A stretch of 64,000 nucleotides of DNA from Beverwykella pulmonaria. Taxonomy: Eukaryota; Ascomycota; Dothideomycetes; Pleosporales; Melanommataceae. The translations under genes were made by a program, and so were the position numbers. The stretch spans positions 336,747-400,746 of the forward strand of contig BCHH01000020.1 of NCBI GenBank assembly GCA_001599595.1, given 5' to 3'. Each line of letters opens with the position of its first letter. Positions within the stretch are counted from its first letter, which is position 1. The notes below the pieces were generated by a model. It did no database searches, had not been told where the DNA came from, and worked only from the letters and a program-made list of their open reading frames with translations. Below, piece after piece: positions 12,744-23,458 of this stretch.

Positions 12744-13901
12744 TTAATCGCTGAGTAAAGGACCCGGGGCACTGTTGTCGAGTTTTTTGGTGTCCTTTTT
12801 CTTCAGGAATGACACGTCTCGCAGCCGAGCGGCTTGGATCTTCCAGACCGGCGTAGCAAGAACAATGAGTTGTGGTCCAAATCCTGTTAGAACACTACAG
12901 ACGTGTTCTTTTGATGCGTTGAGGCAGGTCTTCAAAGCCTCGTCATTACTGAATGTGGCGGCCTCCCACCGAGTCTTCCATTTACGGATAGCCGATAAGG
13001 TTTTATCATCTCGCGGGCGCACTTTTGTTGCCACCATATAGAAGGACGAACGGATAGCGTGTTTCTGTTTGGGTTTAAAAAGGCACACATCGGAGAAAGA
13101 TGTGAAGGTGTTGATTATATCCATGGTGCCCCATGCCTCGGGTTTGTGCAAAAGAATGACAAGCGATCCGCCTTCGCGGACGCGCTGGAGCGCTATAACT
13201 AACTGGCTGATCGTAAGACGGAGCCGCTCTCGAGACTCGCGATACTCCGCACGAAGATGCGTGCGTAGCACCGCAGCGCCACAGAAGATAAGGTCAAATT
13301 TTTCGTTGACGAATGGCCTATTTGAGGAAAAGTTCGCTGAGTCTGCATGTGTAACAGGTATGGATGCCATTGGGGTCCCCATCTCGTTCGCGAGCATTGT
13401 GACGTCAAGGAATTCTATATGAACTCTTTTGTCAGATCTCCAATGCGGTAGCATGACTTTGAGACCTCCTCTCTCTAAAGGTAGGGTGATACCTCGAACC
13501 GTGGCTGTAGGGTGTCTTTTGAGGACGGCTGAGGTGAATCCGCCTGGCGCCATACCAATGTCTAAAACTCGGGGAGCCGCGAATCTGCCAGCTTCCGCAA
13601 GAACCGATGTTGCCTTGTCTAATTCATTGCTTATTTGGCAAGTCATGGTGAAAAAGCTTTGCGCCTGTTCTTCATTGGCATTATCGGCAATTTTGCGCCG
13701 GTTCTGAAAATAACGGTCGCCTTCAGTGGTTTGCCATCCCTAAAAGAGCGTGACTAAAGATTAGCGTGTTGCGGGTCTGGGGTAGAATACCTTTGCGCGT
13801 AGTTCCGCAAGTTCTTTAAAGTCTTCGCTCCTTTCCAAGAGATATTTCGTGATTATGGCTGACACGGAGGTGTCGTCGGGCGATAAATTGCTCTCCATCA
13901 T
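12744..13901 (-). CDS. FtsJ-like SAM-dependent methyltransferase-domain protein
   Basis: Two exons (13901-13791, 13739-12744) with a 51-nt intron (GTATTC..TAG) give 368 residues. The SAM-binding motif VLDIGMAPGGFTSAVLKRH at residues 95-113 is the Rossmann motif I of the FtsJ/RrmJ class. LLHKPEAWGTMD and LFKPKQKHAIRSSFYMVAT further on match a group of stand-alone fungal FtsJ-like proteins whose substrate is unknown to me. In that group motif IV, as I recall it, reads FCDG, whereas here it is FCGA. The expected acidic residue is therefore missing, and activity may be altered. The start is the first of two tandem ATGs, and an in-frame stop lies upstream without another ATG. The gene sits between decayed genes yet is itself uninterrupted. 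Confidence 0.8.
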
Positions 13902-14298
13902 CAACCCAGCCGGAGAGGAAGCAGAGTCGGGTGGATATATCGAGGCGGAGTCGAAGGACCAAGAAGGTCCGATGCTGCTGTGGTAAATGGTAGAGAGTGA
14001 GTAGGAGGTGGAAGTACAATAGCGGAAACTGAACGCTACTGTACAGGAAGGGCGTTGAATGGTTTAGTCCTTAGCTGCTATGCAGACTACCCCGTGAGAT
14101 TTCTGGTGTTTGCGCAGGCCAAAGGTCAACTTTGCTTACCCCGCTCGAACCGGTCAACAGAGACCTACATGTCTGTGAGTTGCCATGTTGCGAACCAATC
14201 AATTACTTGTGGGGTTGGAAGGTTCAGCAACAAGAATATTAGTTTTTAACCATAACTCTTCCGACTTTGGCCTTTGCATATTATTATAATAGGATATC
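13902..14298. other. short intergenic, methyltransferase 5' flank
   Basis: Contains the presumed promoter of the FtsJ-like gene. The minus strand stays open for about 55 codons upstream of its ATG but lacks an in-frame ATG, so it is treated as leader. Nothing else is seen. Confidence 0.5.
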
Positions 14299-14830
14299 AT
14301 GCATTATGGAAATCTTGCCCAGAGCTTCAAATCTCTCCACTTAGGTTCAGCTGCAGAGTTATGCGAACCCACTTTGACTGATAAACTGTCTCATGTTCTC
14401 TTCAATCCTACTGGCGAGAAGGAATGGCTCAACAACACGTTCGACAAGGTCCCACAGTACCTATTCCGTGTGTTTTCGCCAAAATCTGATGGTGAAAGTA
14501 CCTCGGAGTGAATGAAGTCTATCGATGCTACAGAAGGTCGAACCCACGACGTCCTGGCGAGAGCTGACGGCGATGTGGCTCTCATAATGAACAAATACGT
14601 GTTAGGAGAACAGTGAGACAAAGAGAAGTTCAAGATATGGCCTTACTCCTGCACTGTCTCTTGAGACGTAATATTCAATACGAGACACTATGGGCAGCGC
14701 GCGACCTTCCACGACAAGATCAATTCAGTGGATAATGTTGGAAAGTGAAATGGGTAGAGAATGTCATCGAATTGCGACAGGCTTTTGGTAATGTCGGCTC
14801 GTGGGTCACATGATGAGTCACCTCTATGTT
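14299..14830 (+). pseudogene. decayed DUF7587-like gene fragment
   Basis: The reading frame from 14299 contains VPQYLFRVFSPKSDG followed, after an in-frame TGA, by MKSIDA and later IMNKYVLGEQ and another TGA. This spacing resembles a common fungal domain of unknown function that begins with a YLFR.F.P.SDG motif followed by W..S.DA (I believe DUF7587). The first TGA sits where Trp is expected, so a TGG-to-TGA change explains it. Further TGA and TAG stops follow at the end of this interval. No functional assignment can be made. The extent downstream is uncertain. Confidence 0.45.
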
Positions 14831-15907
14831 TGCTTTCACTATCTTGGCAGGCTCCTAGCGTGCTTAGCAAGACTATAGATATTTCTTCGGTAGCACCTCA
14901 GCAGAAAATACAGTCAACATCAATCTCTCCATCAACTTCGTCACATCACGATAGGTGAGAACAGTACTGCATCTGGAACAATGCAGGCTGAAGTCCAGGC
15001 CGTAATTGCCATTGGAAGTTGCTTCGAAAGAGGTGGAGACTTCCAATATCAGCCAATCTCCTTGCCATGCGCCTTTGCCCGAATGACGATAGTGCAATAC
15101 TACTCACTTTCCGCACGCATTTTAGTGGTCAGTAGCTTCTTCTCCTTCTTCCCTAGGGCCTGTAAGGACTCATAAAAGAACGATCGTGACAGATTATCTT
15201 TGTTCACCGTCGAGAACCAAAATAATTGGTTGCGTGGAGTTACCGGAGGTGGCAGTTTCAGAATATTGCGCGTGACATCTTCATTGATTATCAAGCCCAT
15301 AAGGTGAATCCTTTGCTCGAGTCAATCGATAAAATAATCGGTAGGTCCAGCCTTTATCCTTTTCACTGCTCCAGTTTGATGACATCCTCACTTACCAGAT
15401 ATATCACAACGTTCTCTTAGGTCTGGTTATACCACAACAATATTCCCTATATGAATGCTATCTATACCATGCTATTGCTTTTCCAGCTTTAGCAAAAATG
15501 AAATCCTCTATGGCCTAATCCTATTGCGCCCATAGACCTTCTCTTAGACCTTCCCTCATACCTTGTTAAATGAGGAAAACCGAGGGAGCCTTGCATTGGG
15601 AATCCTAGCCTATTGAGTATACTTAGACAAAGATCTTTCGTGCGTCGAAAGGGATCCTAATTGGCTCTTCGAGATACGGAAACAAAACATCTCAAATTTC
15701 TGAGTTATCTGGCTTGAAACAGGCCAGAAAATTAACGTACTGCAATGAATCAGGTGAGCCGGTCATCTGAATCAATCGTATGGCAAAAACCTTTGGAATG
15801 CATACATTGGCGTTCTATTAGTCCCTGAATAGGACTCTTTTGTATTTCTACGCCTGACCCTCAAATCTTAAGATCTATAGAGGACAAACTACGCGCTGTT
15901 GTAGAGC
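14831..15907. other. intergenic, no gene seen
   Basis: AT-leaning sequence with only short overlapping frames. Possible remains of the preceding decayed gene extend into its left part, but nothing recognisable was found. The right part is the 3' flank of the HeLo-kinase pseudogene. Confidence 0.45.
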
Positions 15908-17745
15908 TCAACTGCCGGAAAGTCTCTTTGCCCCATTACCCAGTGCCAGACGCTCCAGCGGTACGACAACATTGTTGTAAAAGTCCAGCGCGGGACGCCA
16001 GTCTGCTTCCTGAGTCGCGGCCACAACGTTGTTAACCAGCACCTGCTGCACCTGGTTCTTCATCTTCTCGTCCGCGTATGTGAGACACCACCGCACCGCG
16101 TCACGATATGGCGTACCAACACGAAACGCCATCTCTCTTTCTACAAAGTAAAGCACGCGCTTCTGGAGCTCCTTCGCGTTGGTCTCGGTAAAATTATCCA
16201 TTGTAGTCGAGAGCTGCGGCAAGTTCGACTTGGCATCGCTAGTTTTTTTGTTGTCTAGAAAAGATGTCAGCGGCATCCACCGAGCAATCTCGACAAGAAC
16301 AAGCCCTAACGAGTACATGTCGTATTGAATGCGGTATGGGCCGGGGGCCTGGCCTTGGTAGAAGGGGTGTCGGTATATGGCACGGTTGATGTCTTTGGAC
16401 CACGGCTTGCCTAAGCTGCGCTCCATACGTTGTCTAGAATACTCGAAGCCCGTTAGGAACGGAGAGGCAGCGTCGAGAGCATCAAGCCTCGTTTCGGAGT
16501 TTGAAACAGCATGTTGAGGGAACAGAATGTTTTCGCTGCGGATGCTCTTGTGGAGCCAGCTGCTATTGAACAGGCCAGAAACTGAACTGGCAAGACTGCC
16601 TGCAAGGATAATACGGGCTTCCAGAGGAGGCTTGATGAGATTTTTGTCTGCAAAGAGATCTAAGAGTGAAATTGGCGCCTGTGAAGACAATGTCACCGGT
16701 ATCATCGTGGGATAATCAAAGGCCATCCACCAGCAGTGTCCTGGGCTATCGTGGATATACCCAATGCATCTGAGAGTCCGTAAGTCCCCTCGTTGGACGC
16801 GAAGCAGCAGCACTATCCGCTCAATTCGGTCAGTTAGCAAGCTGAGCTCCCTTGAGATATATTGGCCGGATATGCTTTCCTCTCGAGCAGAATCGACACA
16901 TCTGGAACTGATGCTCGCTGCGTAAGCATACGAGCGGTTGAAGTGCCCCGAAAGCCATCCAAGCAAGGAAACTCGGTGAGGGGCAAAGAGAATTCAGACT
17001 TGGCGAGTAATGTTTCCTTACTAGGCATCCTATCTGACAACTCAAGTCGCCCACAGAGGTTCTTAATAGGGACATCCTGGATCCCTGCCTGTGCTGCACT
17101 CCTGACTAGCTGTAGTGTTGCTGAATCTTCGATGCTGCCTACGATTACGGCATTGAGGCGTGCCCTATCCTCTGCTAGCTTCTTCTGCTGAGAGTCGTTG
17201 AGCAGCTGAGTTAGCTTGAGAACGTGAGTCTCGACCGCTTCTACGAGCTCTTGGAAGCGAATCTTGTCGCGAATGCCCCATCTTATCTTCTTCAGTGTCT
17301 AAATGCGATGGACCCCTGGGGGAACCACGCTCTCATCGCCTTCCAGTGCAGAAGTCGTCTTAATTCCAGTGGCATGGAGAGCCTTGTTGAGATTAGAAAG
17401 AAATCTTTGTAGCTTCTTGGACTCGTCGACCTCGGCGCCATTATCAGCGAGCCCATAACGTGTCTTTAGCTGCTCTGCATCTTCGAACAACGCCGTGAGC
17501 TTCTTCAAAATGTGGTCGACGAGCTCGATAACAGGGAGCAGGCACTGGTCAAATACGTCTCCCGCTTTCTCGTAACCTGCATTGCAGCTCCACAGGTGGA
17601 AGCGAGCTTGCTCAATGTCGAGACGAAGGATGAGGTTGTTGACGTCGTCGGAGAAATGGAGTGCCGTCTTGAAGGTGGTCCACGCCTTGGCTGCAAGGGT
17701 GAAGGATAGGGTCGTGAGCGCGACGGGATCGACTGGCAAGACCAT
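15908..17745 (-). pseudogene. broken HeLo-domain / pseudokinase (het-s-type cell-death family) gene
   Basis: Reading from ATG 17745, residues 1-148 resemble the HeLo (prion-inhibition and propagation) domain: AKAWTTFKTALHF, LRLDIEQARFHLW and LLPVIELVDHILKKL. A TAG at 17301-17299 interrupts the frame exactly before TLKKIRWGIRDKIRFQELV, the usual end of that domain, and CAG-to-TAG explains it. The frame then continues to ILLERKAYPAN and shifts by one base near 16,860 into the kinase-like half, ending at 15908. The kinase-like part has WLHKSIRSENILF where an active kinase has HRD..N, PFLTGFEYSR in place of DFG, and IYRHPFYQG and YDMYSLGLVLVEI, as in other HeLo-linked pseudokinases. Total length minus the frameshift is about 612 codons. 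HeLo proteins execute membrane-damaging heterokaryon-incompatibility cell death. Two lesions make this copy probably dead. Confidence 0.75.
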
Positions 17746-18829
17746 CGCGAAGAGCTTTGCAAACTCGGCGGTATCTCCATTCAGTTTGTGAAGTTAAAAA
17801 CCTACGAAAGATACGAATTGTTCGCAATTCTTATTTCTGCAGTTGACATCGGATATCCCGCTTTCCCTCGTACACCGCATGTGGGGGCTGTGCCATTGCG
17901 GGTTGCAGCGAGGCGCACCTCGAGTCTCGGCGAGACGCAGCCTTGTCAAACGAAGGCGGGCGATAGGATGACTGCGCTTGAAAGATAGCTAAAAGCAATA
18001 CTGGGAGAGATAGCGCTCGTTCTCGATTGTACGACAGCAGTTTCTAGATGGCGTTTGGCGTGTCCAGTTGATGTCCCGTCCCCAACGGTCGTTTCCACAC
18101 ACGCATACGCACCACACATTCTCTACTTTCCTTATCCCGCGTCCTGAGTACAGAGTTTTCTTTCTCATGAGGATTATGCATCATGTCGGAATACAGCTTT
18201 GCGTCGGCGTTCAGTTCAGCCCCTACACTATCTCCAAACCGACTTTGTATGGCCCGACCCATAAGCAACTTCGACAGACCACATGGGGAGATTTACAAAC
18301 TCAATTCACGCCGTTTACAATTCCAATAGGCTACCAAAGATAATCCGTGACCTATATCAGTACATATGCAAATACGTATGCAACTAGCCTGATGACCTGT
18401 ACATAGCATTATCGTAGAGCCAAACGTCGTACGTATAGCCAGCAGATTCTGTAAAGTCTTACCGTAAGTAAGGTTGTAATTGCGTGCGTGTATAGCCTGT
18501 TCAACTTTATTTTAGCATTGTAGAAGTATGAGCGATATTTATGTTTCCCGAAGGGCTACCGCAGGAGATTCATATTTTTTGGTGAATGTTCTTGTACTTA
18601 TTTCTGTCATTTTTTTTCTTATATGACAACAATGCGCGCACAATATTCTTCCTTTCTAGAAGGGGATATATCGCAGTGACGTTCCTTTTTATATGTTCTC
18701 TCACATAAATGTTTGGGATGGAGGCGATAATCGCCCGTGCATATATTAAGCCATCGATGCATCCGGGGCTCTACAAAACATCCATGTAATTCAAAATTCT
18801 CTCAACCTTCCAGGCCTTCACTAGAGCGA
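17746..18829. other. intergenic, AT-rich towards the right
   Basis: Presumed 5' flank of the HeLo-kinase gene, then increasingly AT-rich sequence from about 18,350 with T-runs near 18,610. No gene is seen. Confidence 0.5.
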
Positions 18830-20386
18830 TCAGAGTTCCAATACTCAATCAAGTGTTCTCCATGCTCTCAACCAATTGGTTGAAAAAGACGACGCAGCTG
18901 AGGATCCGGGCACCATTTTGCGACCCTCCACCACATTTGGCGGCTGTTGGAGAAGTTTTCGCCGGTATGTAAATCGAAGGCTTCCATGCCAGGCTTTGTA
19001 TATGAAACTCCCCACTCTAGCCATCCGAATAAAAATCTTGATACCAGACTAGCATCAAAGCCCTTGTACTCGTCCTGAAGATCCCTAACATTGAAGGAAA
19101 GAGATGCCCATAGTGTAGCATCTTTTAGTGAGGCATTGATGTGGCAGCCTTGGAAAATGCAGTCAGGAACGATACAAGGACTTCTTCGTTGGGTTTACGC
19201 GGAATTGGAGAATGTGGAGCTGGCGTTCGTCTCCACTATCACCCTCCGCTATACCATCATCACAATAGTCATTTAGAATCGTATTTTCAGTCGGGGAAAG
19301 TGATGGATATGAACCGGCAATGACGTCGAATCCTTTTATTGCTCCTACTCTAGGCAGTCCATGAAAGAGCCAAAACCGGAGGGAGTTGCCATGTGGAACA
19401 AGACATGGATGCTCTCGAGATTTGGCCGGGGAGGTGTATCGGTGCTGCTGTCAATGGGCCATAACAAGATCGTCTCGGCAACTAAACGGAATTTTATGCG
19501 CGAAGCCGGTAAGGCAGAAGACGAATGCTAGTGCTGAAGGGATCGTATATCGCAGGCTTTGTAAAGTTCGGCAGGGCTCGTCGATCAATGCTATCCACAA
19601 TGATAAGTGGATGGAGAAAATCCAGCTCAATCTGGGGCAAAGACGAGGGAGCCTGGAGGGCTTTGCCAAAATCATTCTGAGAATCTCGACGTAGTCTCGT
19701 ACTATCACGGGCAATATGCCTCAAGCCAAGATTTTCAAAGCCGTTATACCATTCGTCGCCACCAACTAGACACTGTAGGGTCTCTAAATTTGGAAACTTG
19801 CTCGAAAAGTCTAGCAGGATGCGAAGACTAATTTTCCGTAGCGACGGATTAGGAACTTCTGAATAGGGCGGATTTTCCGCATTTCTGATGGTAAGATGAC
19901 GCACGGACGTAAGGTTAGGAAGTGTTCCAGGCCAATTAAAGAAGGTGTAATGAAGGCATATTCATTTAAGGTTTGCAGTTCTTGTTGACGTGTATATCGA
20001 CAGGTGAATGTTTCCTGAGTCGTACACGTTGCTCCATTCCAGTGTCTTCAAGGTCCAGAAGAGAAAATTGATTTGATGAGTAATATTCTAGTCCAGAAGC
20101 TGCAGCTTCTCCGCTGTTTCACGACAGGGTACTGCGCCGTCGTCCAACTCAAGTGGGGGAAAGCTAATGGTAAAATACACATATCGCAGATAACGAAACC
20201 GGAGGCTGCTATACGTGTCCAGAAGTGTGTTGACATTGCTTTGAGTCAATAAATAGTGCTGAAAGGTTCCAGAATAATATTCCACTAAGTTCTGAAATTG
20301 ATGAGAAAGAAGTAGCGTGATTTGAGGTCATCTCGGTTGAGGTAGCTGCTGATGCGATCGACCAGCTCTTGTGGTAGGTTGTTCAT
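18830..20386 (-). pseudogene. decayed F-box / leucine-rich-repeat gene, copy 2
   Basis: The minus strand starts at ATG 20386 with MNNLPQELVDRISSYLN, an F-box-type start like copy 1 at 9615. The frame is then broken many times. Segments that pair with copy 1 include NEEVLVSFLTAFSKAATSM (copy 1 NEEMIHPFLEAFAKAASNM), WGVSYTKP (WGIAYAKP), SRQMWWRVAKW (SRQLWWKVGHW) and EHGEHLIEYWN (EHGEEQLEHWN), in the same order. An LRR-like middle (LRKISLRILLDFSSKFPNLE) lies at about 19,780-19,840. The two copies are inverted with respect to one another and about 8 kb apart. The right boundary near 18,830 is approximate. Confidence 0.6.
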
Positions 20387-22384
20387 GATGAGGCGCAAAT
20401 GTTACACAAAGGGTTGTGCCGCTCTATTACTTCTGCCAGGTGAATGTCCGCGCTGAAGGAACCACGTCGTGGCAGGTGTACGAAGAAGGTCTTAGAATTA
20501 CGTAATTAGAATATCACGTGATAGGGCAACTTCTCCTGAGGCAACCATGTTTCCTTGAGATTGAGCTCGAACGTTCATGTGAGGTAGTGAATGTAGCCTG
20601 ATTGCATCAATGTAGCGCAGGAATATCACCACTGTTGAAACACTGTTGAAATCATTCAGGTACACGAAAAAGACCTAAAGGACTAGTACCCAATGGGGTT
20701 CCAGTTGATATCTGCCAGCTAAAATACGCCTACGGAAGCTTCTTCGTCAGCGCACTCTTCAACAAGACATATTGTGCTAATTAATGAGAGATCACTCTCG
20801 CCCCAGACCGGAGCTAGTAACCTACATACGTTGCGTTTCACGGGATCAAAATCGAGTCGTCAGTGACTACTGTTGTTATGATAAACTTGACGTTCTAAGG
20901 ATATAACGGTATCAGAGAACTAATGAGCAAGTAGCGGGTGCTCCCAAGTTCCGCTCTATTGCAGACAATTCAGACAATTTAAGTCGCCAGATGTTGATAG
21001 GGATCTTACAGCTAGCTGCATAGTGGTGCGAGCACTAGTCGGCAAGGCATAAGACAGTTGTACGGTGTACACAGCGTACGGGGATAGTAGGGTGGGCAAC
21101 AGGTTTCTGGTTATTGCTCTGCTCATCTATGTACAAACGCGAGCGATATTTAAGGAGGCGCGCCCGTGCACGGGCATCTCGTGATATAACCACGTGATCC
21201 CATGCCGGGCTAGACATATACTTTGCGCCGTATCGCTCCTGCGTACGGACACCAGATGAATATAAGCCGTTTCTTGCAAACCTGACACAGATACCTTAGG
21301 AACTAGTACTCTTAACTCTTAACAACGAAACAAAAAGAGCCAGGAAACTATGGAAGTAGTTGGCAGATTAAAGCTTCTTAGTTCAAGTCTTCTTTTTCTA
21401 GTGTCATTCCGCAAGACGTGGCACAAATCTAGGTTAGTGCGCTAGTTCTGCAGACAGAAAGGCTTTCGGTTAGCTGAATGGCAAAGGCCAGCAAGACAGG
21501 GTCTTGGCTGGCAGACAAAAATGAGGAATGAGGACATATAACGGAGGCGGATCTCTTGGAGCATTTCATATCTTCGTATTCAACTCAAAAAAGCTAGATC
21601 TTTTTATCTAATTTGATTAGTGTTTACTCACTTGCAGAATTGGTTGAAATTTTACTGTTTCAGCTAGCTTGATCTGCATCATAGTCTGCCACTATCGAAT
21701 GAAATAATGCGGTTACTTCCTCTGCTTTCTTCCATGTTGTCACTTTACCATCTGAATTACTCTTGTAAGCTGGAGTGTGTGGGAGAGAGTATGAAGATGT
21801 GTATTGTATGTCTGTGTGTGTATATGTGGATGTAGATGTGTATGAGATGTGAGATATGTACAGCTGATATATATATGACGGAGTGATTAGTCAGTGGCAT
21901 GTCCTGCTTACAACTCTGCCGCTTATTATACTTCCTTTGGCATTTGAACCGAGTTAGATTGCACTCACTAATTGTTCTCGAACAGGTAATTAAAAATCCC
22001 AAAACTGTAACTTTGTCGATGCTACGAAAGTATGTCTAAAGTACAGCATCGCCCTAGTATGCTCACTGTACGCACAAAATACTCAATAAAACCTTTAACA
22101 GAATTCGTACTGCTTCCTTTCAGTTATCCCAAGCTTGTCCTCTACCCACAACACAAAACGGAGTTTCCAGTTCCGAACTGTTCTACTAATAGACGCTTCT
22201 TCTGGGAAATATTCTCGAGGACCAGCTTCCGTCTTCCCCGGTGGCCATCCTTCCGCTAGCTCGCGCCGAGTACGGTCTCTGTTCATGGCAATATTGCCCT
22301 TCTCGGAATGCGTTGGAGCGAAACAAATGCATGAGCACTTCATATATGCCTATATTTTCCATTAATTTTAGTTCCCAGTCCTTT
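20387..22384. other. intergenic, AT-rich
   Basis: No supported gene. Contains TCACGTGA-type palindromes near 20,514 and 21,190, and a GT-rich microsatellite-like stretch at about 21,776-21,850. The rest is unremarkable AT-rich sequence. Confidence 0.5.
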
Positions 22385-22651
22385 TCAATATGAGGTGATT
22401 GGCCTTTTAAGACGCACCTTGAGTTCTGCCCGTAACTCCTTCTCCTCCTCTGGTGTCAAATCTCCTCTCCAGCAAACCGTGTCATCTTCGAATCCAAACT
22501 TTTTAAGCAGAACCTCATCTCCCGGTGGTAGAAAGTAAGCAATCGAACACCTTTCTAAGTCCGCCTTAGTATTTTTGGTTACCACAAATGAGGCTTTTTC
22601 GCCACGCCAGTTGCAAGACACTGGGCATGATGGAACGTGCTGTTCAACCAT
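22385..22651 (-). CDS. hypothetical small protein (88 aa)
   Basis: An uninterrupted 88-residue frame with an ordinary composition and an ATG start. It has Cys residues at the N-terminus (HVPSCPVSCNW) and an acidic, Glu-rich helix-like C-terminal part (LTPEEEKELRAELKVRL). No signal peptide or membrane segment is evident, and I do not recognise the family. It is called only because its amino-acid usage looks protein-like in an otherwise AT-rich neighbourhood. It could be a remnant of a larger gene or chance. Confidence 0.35.
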   Translation of the reverse strand: MVEQHVPSCPVSCNWRGEKASFVVTKNTKADLERCSIAYFLPPGDEVLLKKFGFEDDTVCWRGDLTPEEEKELRAELKVRLKRPITSY

Positions 22652-23458
22652 CGTGAAAAGGAGGTCTGGCTAGAGATGTGGAACTAGATTGGATTGATGT
22701 GTTGTAGTGTGGAAATAAGTTTGATGAGCGGAGCCCTTGGGGCTAGAGACGAGCTGTGGTGTAGGCAACACGCTTGGCGGTCTTGCGGGAATACCTGGGG
22801 TACGCAAGGTGAAAAGGGCGCAGTGAATGCGCGGGGCTTCGGCTATCCAGGGCTATGCAGATTATAAGCCCCGTTAGGTCGTGCAACTGTGCTGGATGTC
22901 TTGCAAAATGCATGCTAACCACTGTGCCGCACGCGTCATCAGATATTGTCCCGTTTGGGAATGGCGTCAGCATTCACACACGTGACTTTGCGTACCAGAT
23001 CTGCAGCTGGTCTTGAAATGACCCTGGCTTATCTAGAATCTTTCATCTAATATCAAACACCTTAAAGTAAAAGTACCATTTAATAATTTTTGTGGCGATT
23101 ATATGAACGTTAGCGAACCAAAAACGTTTATTATTAAGATTTTTGGGGAACTATGTTGCATTGTACATGTGAACTAAATGTCCGTACTTGTGTTTGAGAT
23201 TCTTCGGTACAAATAAGCTTATTCCGGATCATATATCGCTCCAAATAAAACGGGGCGACCGGCCTTCGGACTATCGTCAACCCACGCCGTAATGTGGGCA
23301 CAGCAATCTGCGTATATGAGCAGAGCCTGTCTATGATAGCACCAGACTTTTCGATATTCAATAACACAATCTTTTCCAAGTCATTCTTTGACTAGCCTTG
23401 ACGGCTAGTGGCCTTATTTCTCGACACTCATTCACATTACACTTTTCATTCTTTCAAC
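22652..23458. other. intergenic, promoter side of the subtilase gene
   Basis: No gene seen. AT-rich from about 23,035. The right end should hold the promoter and short leader of the secreted protease that starts at 23459. Confidence 0.5.
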
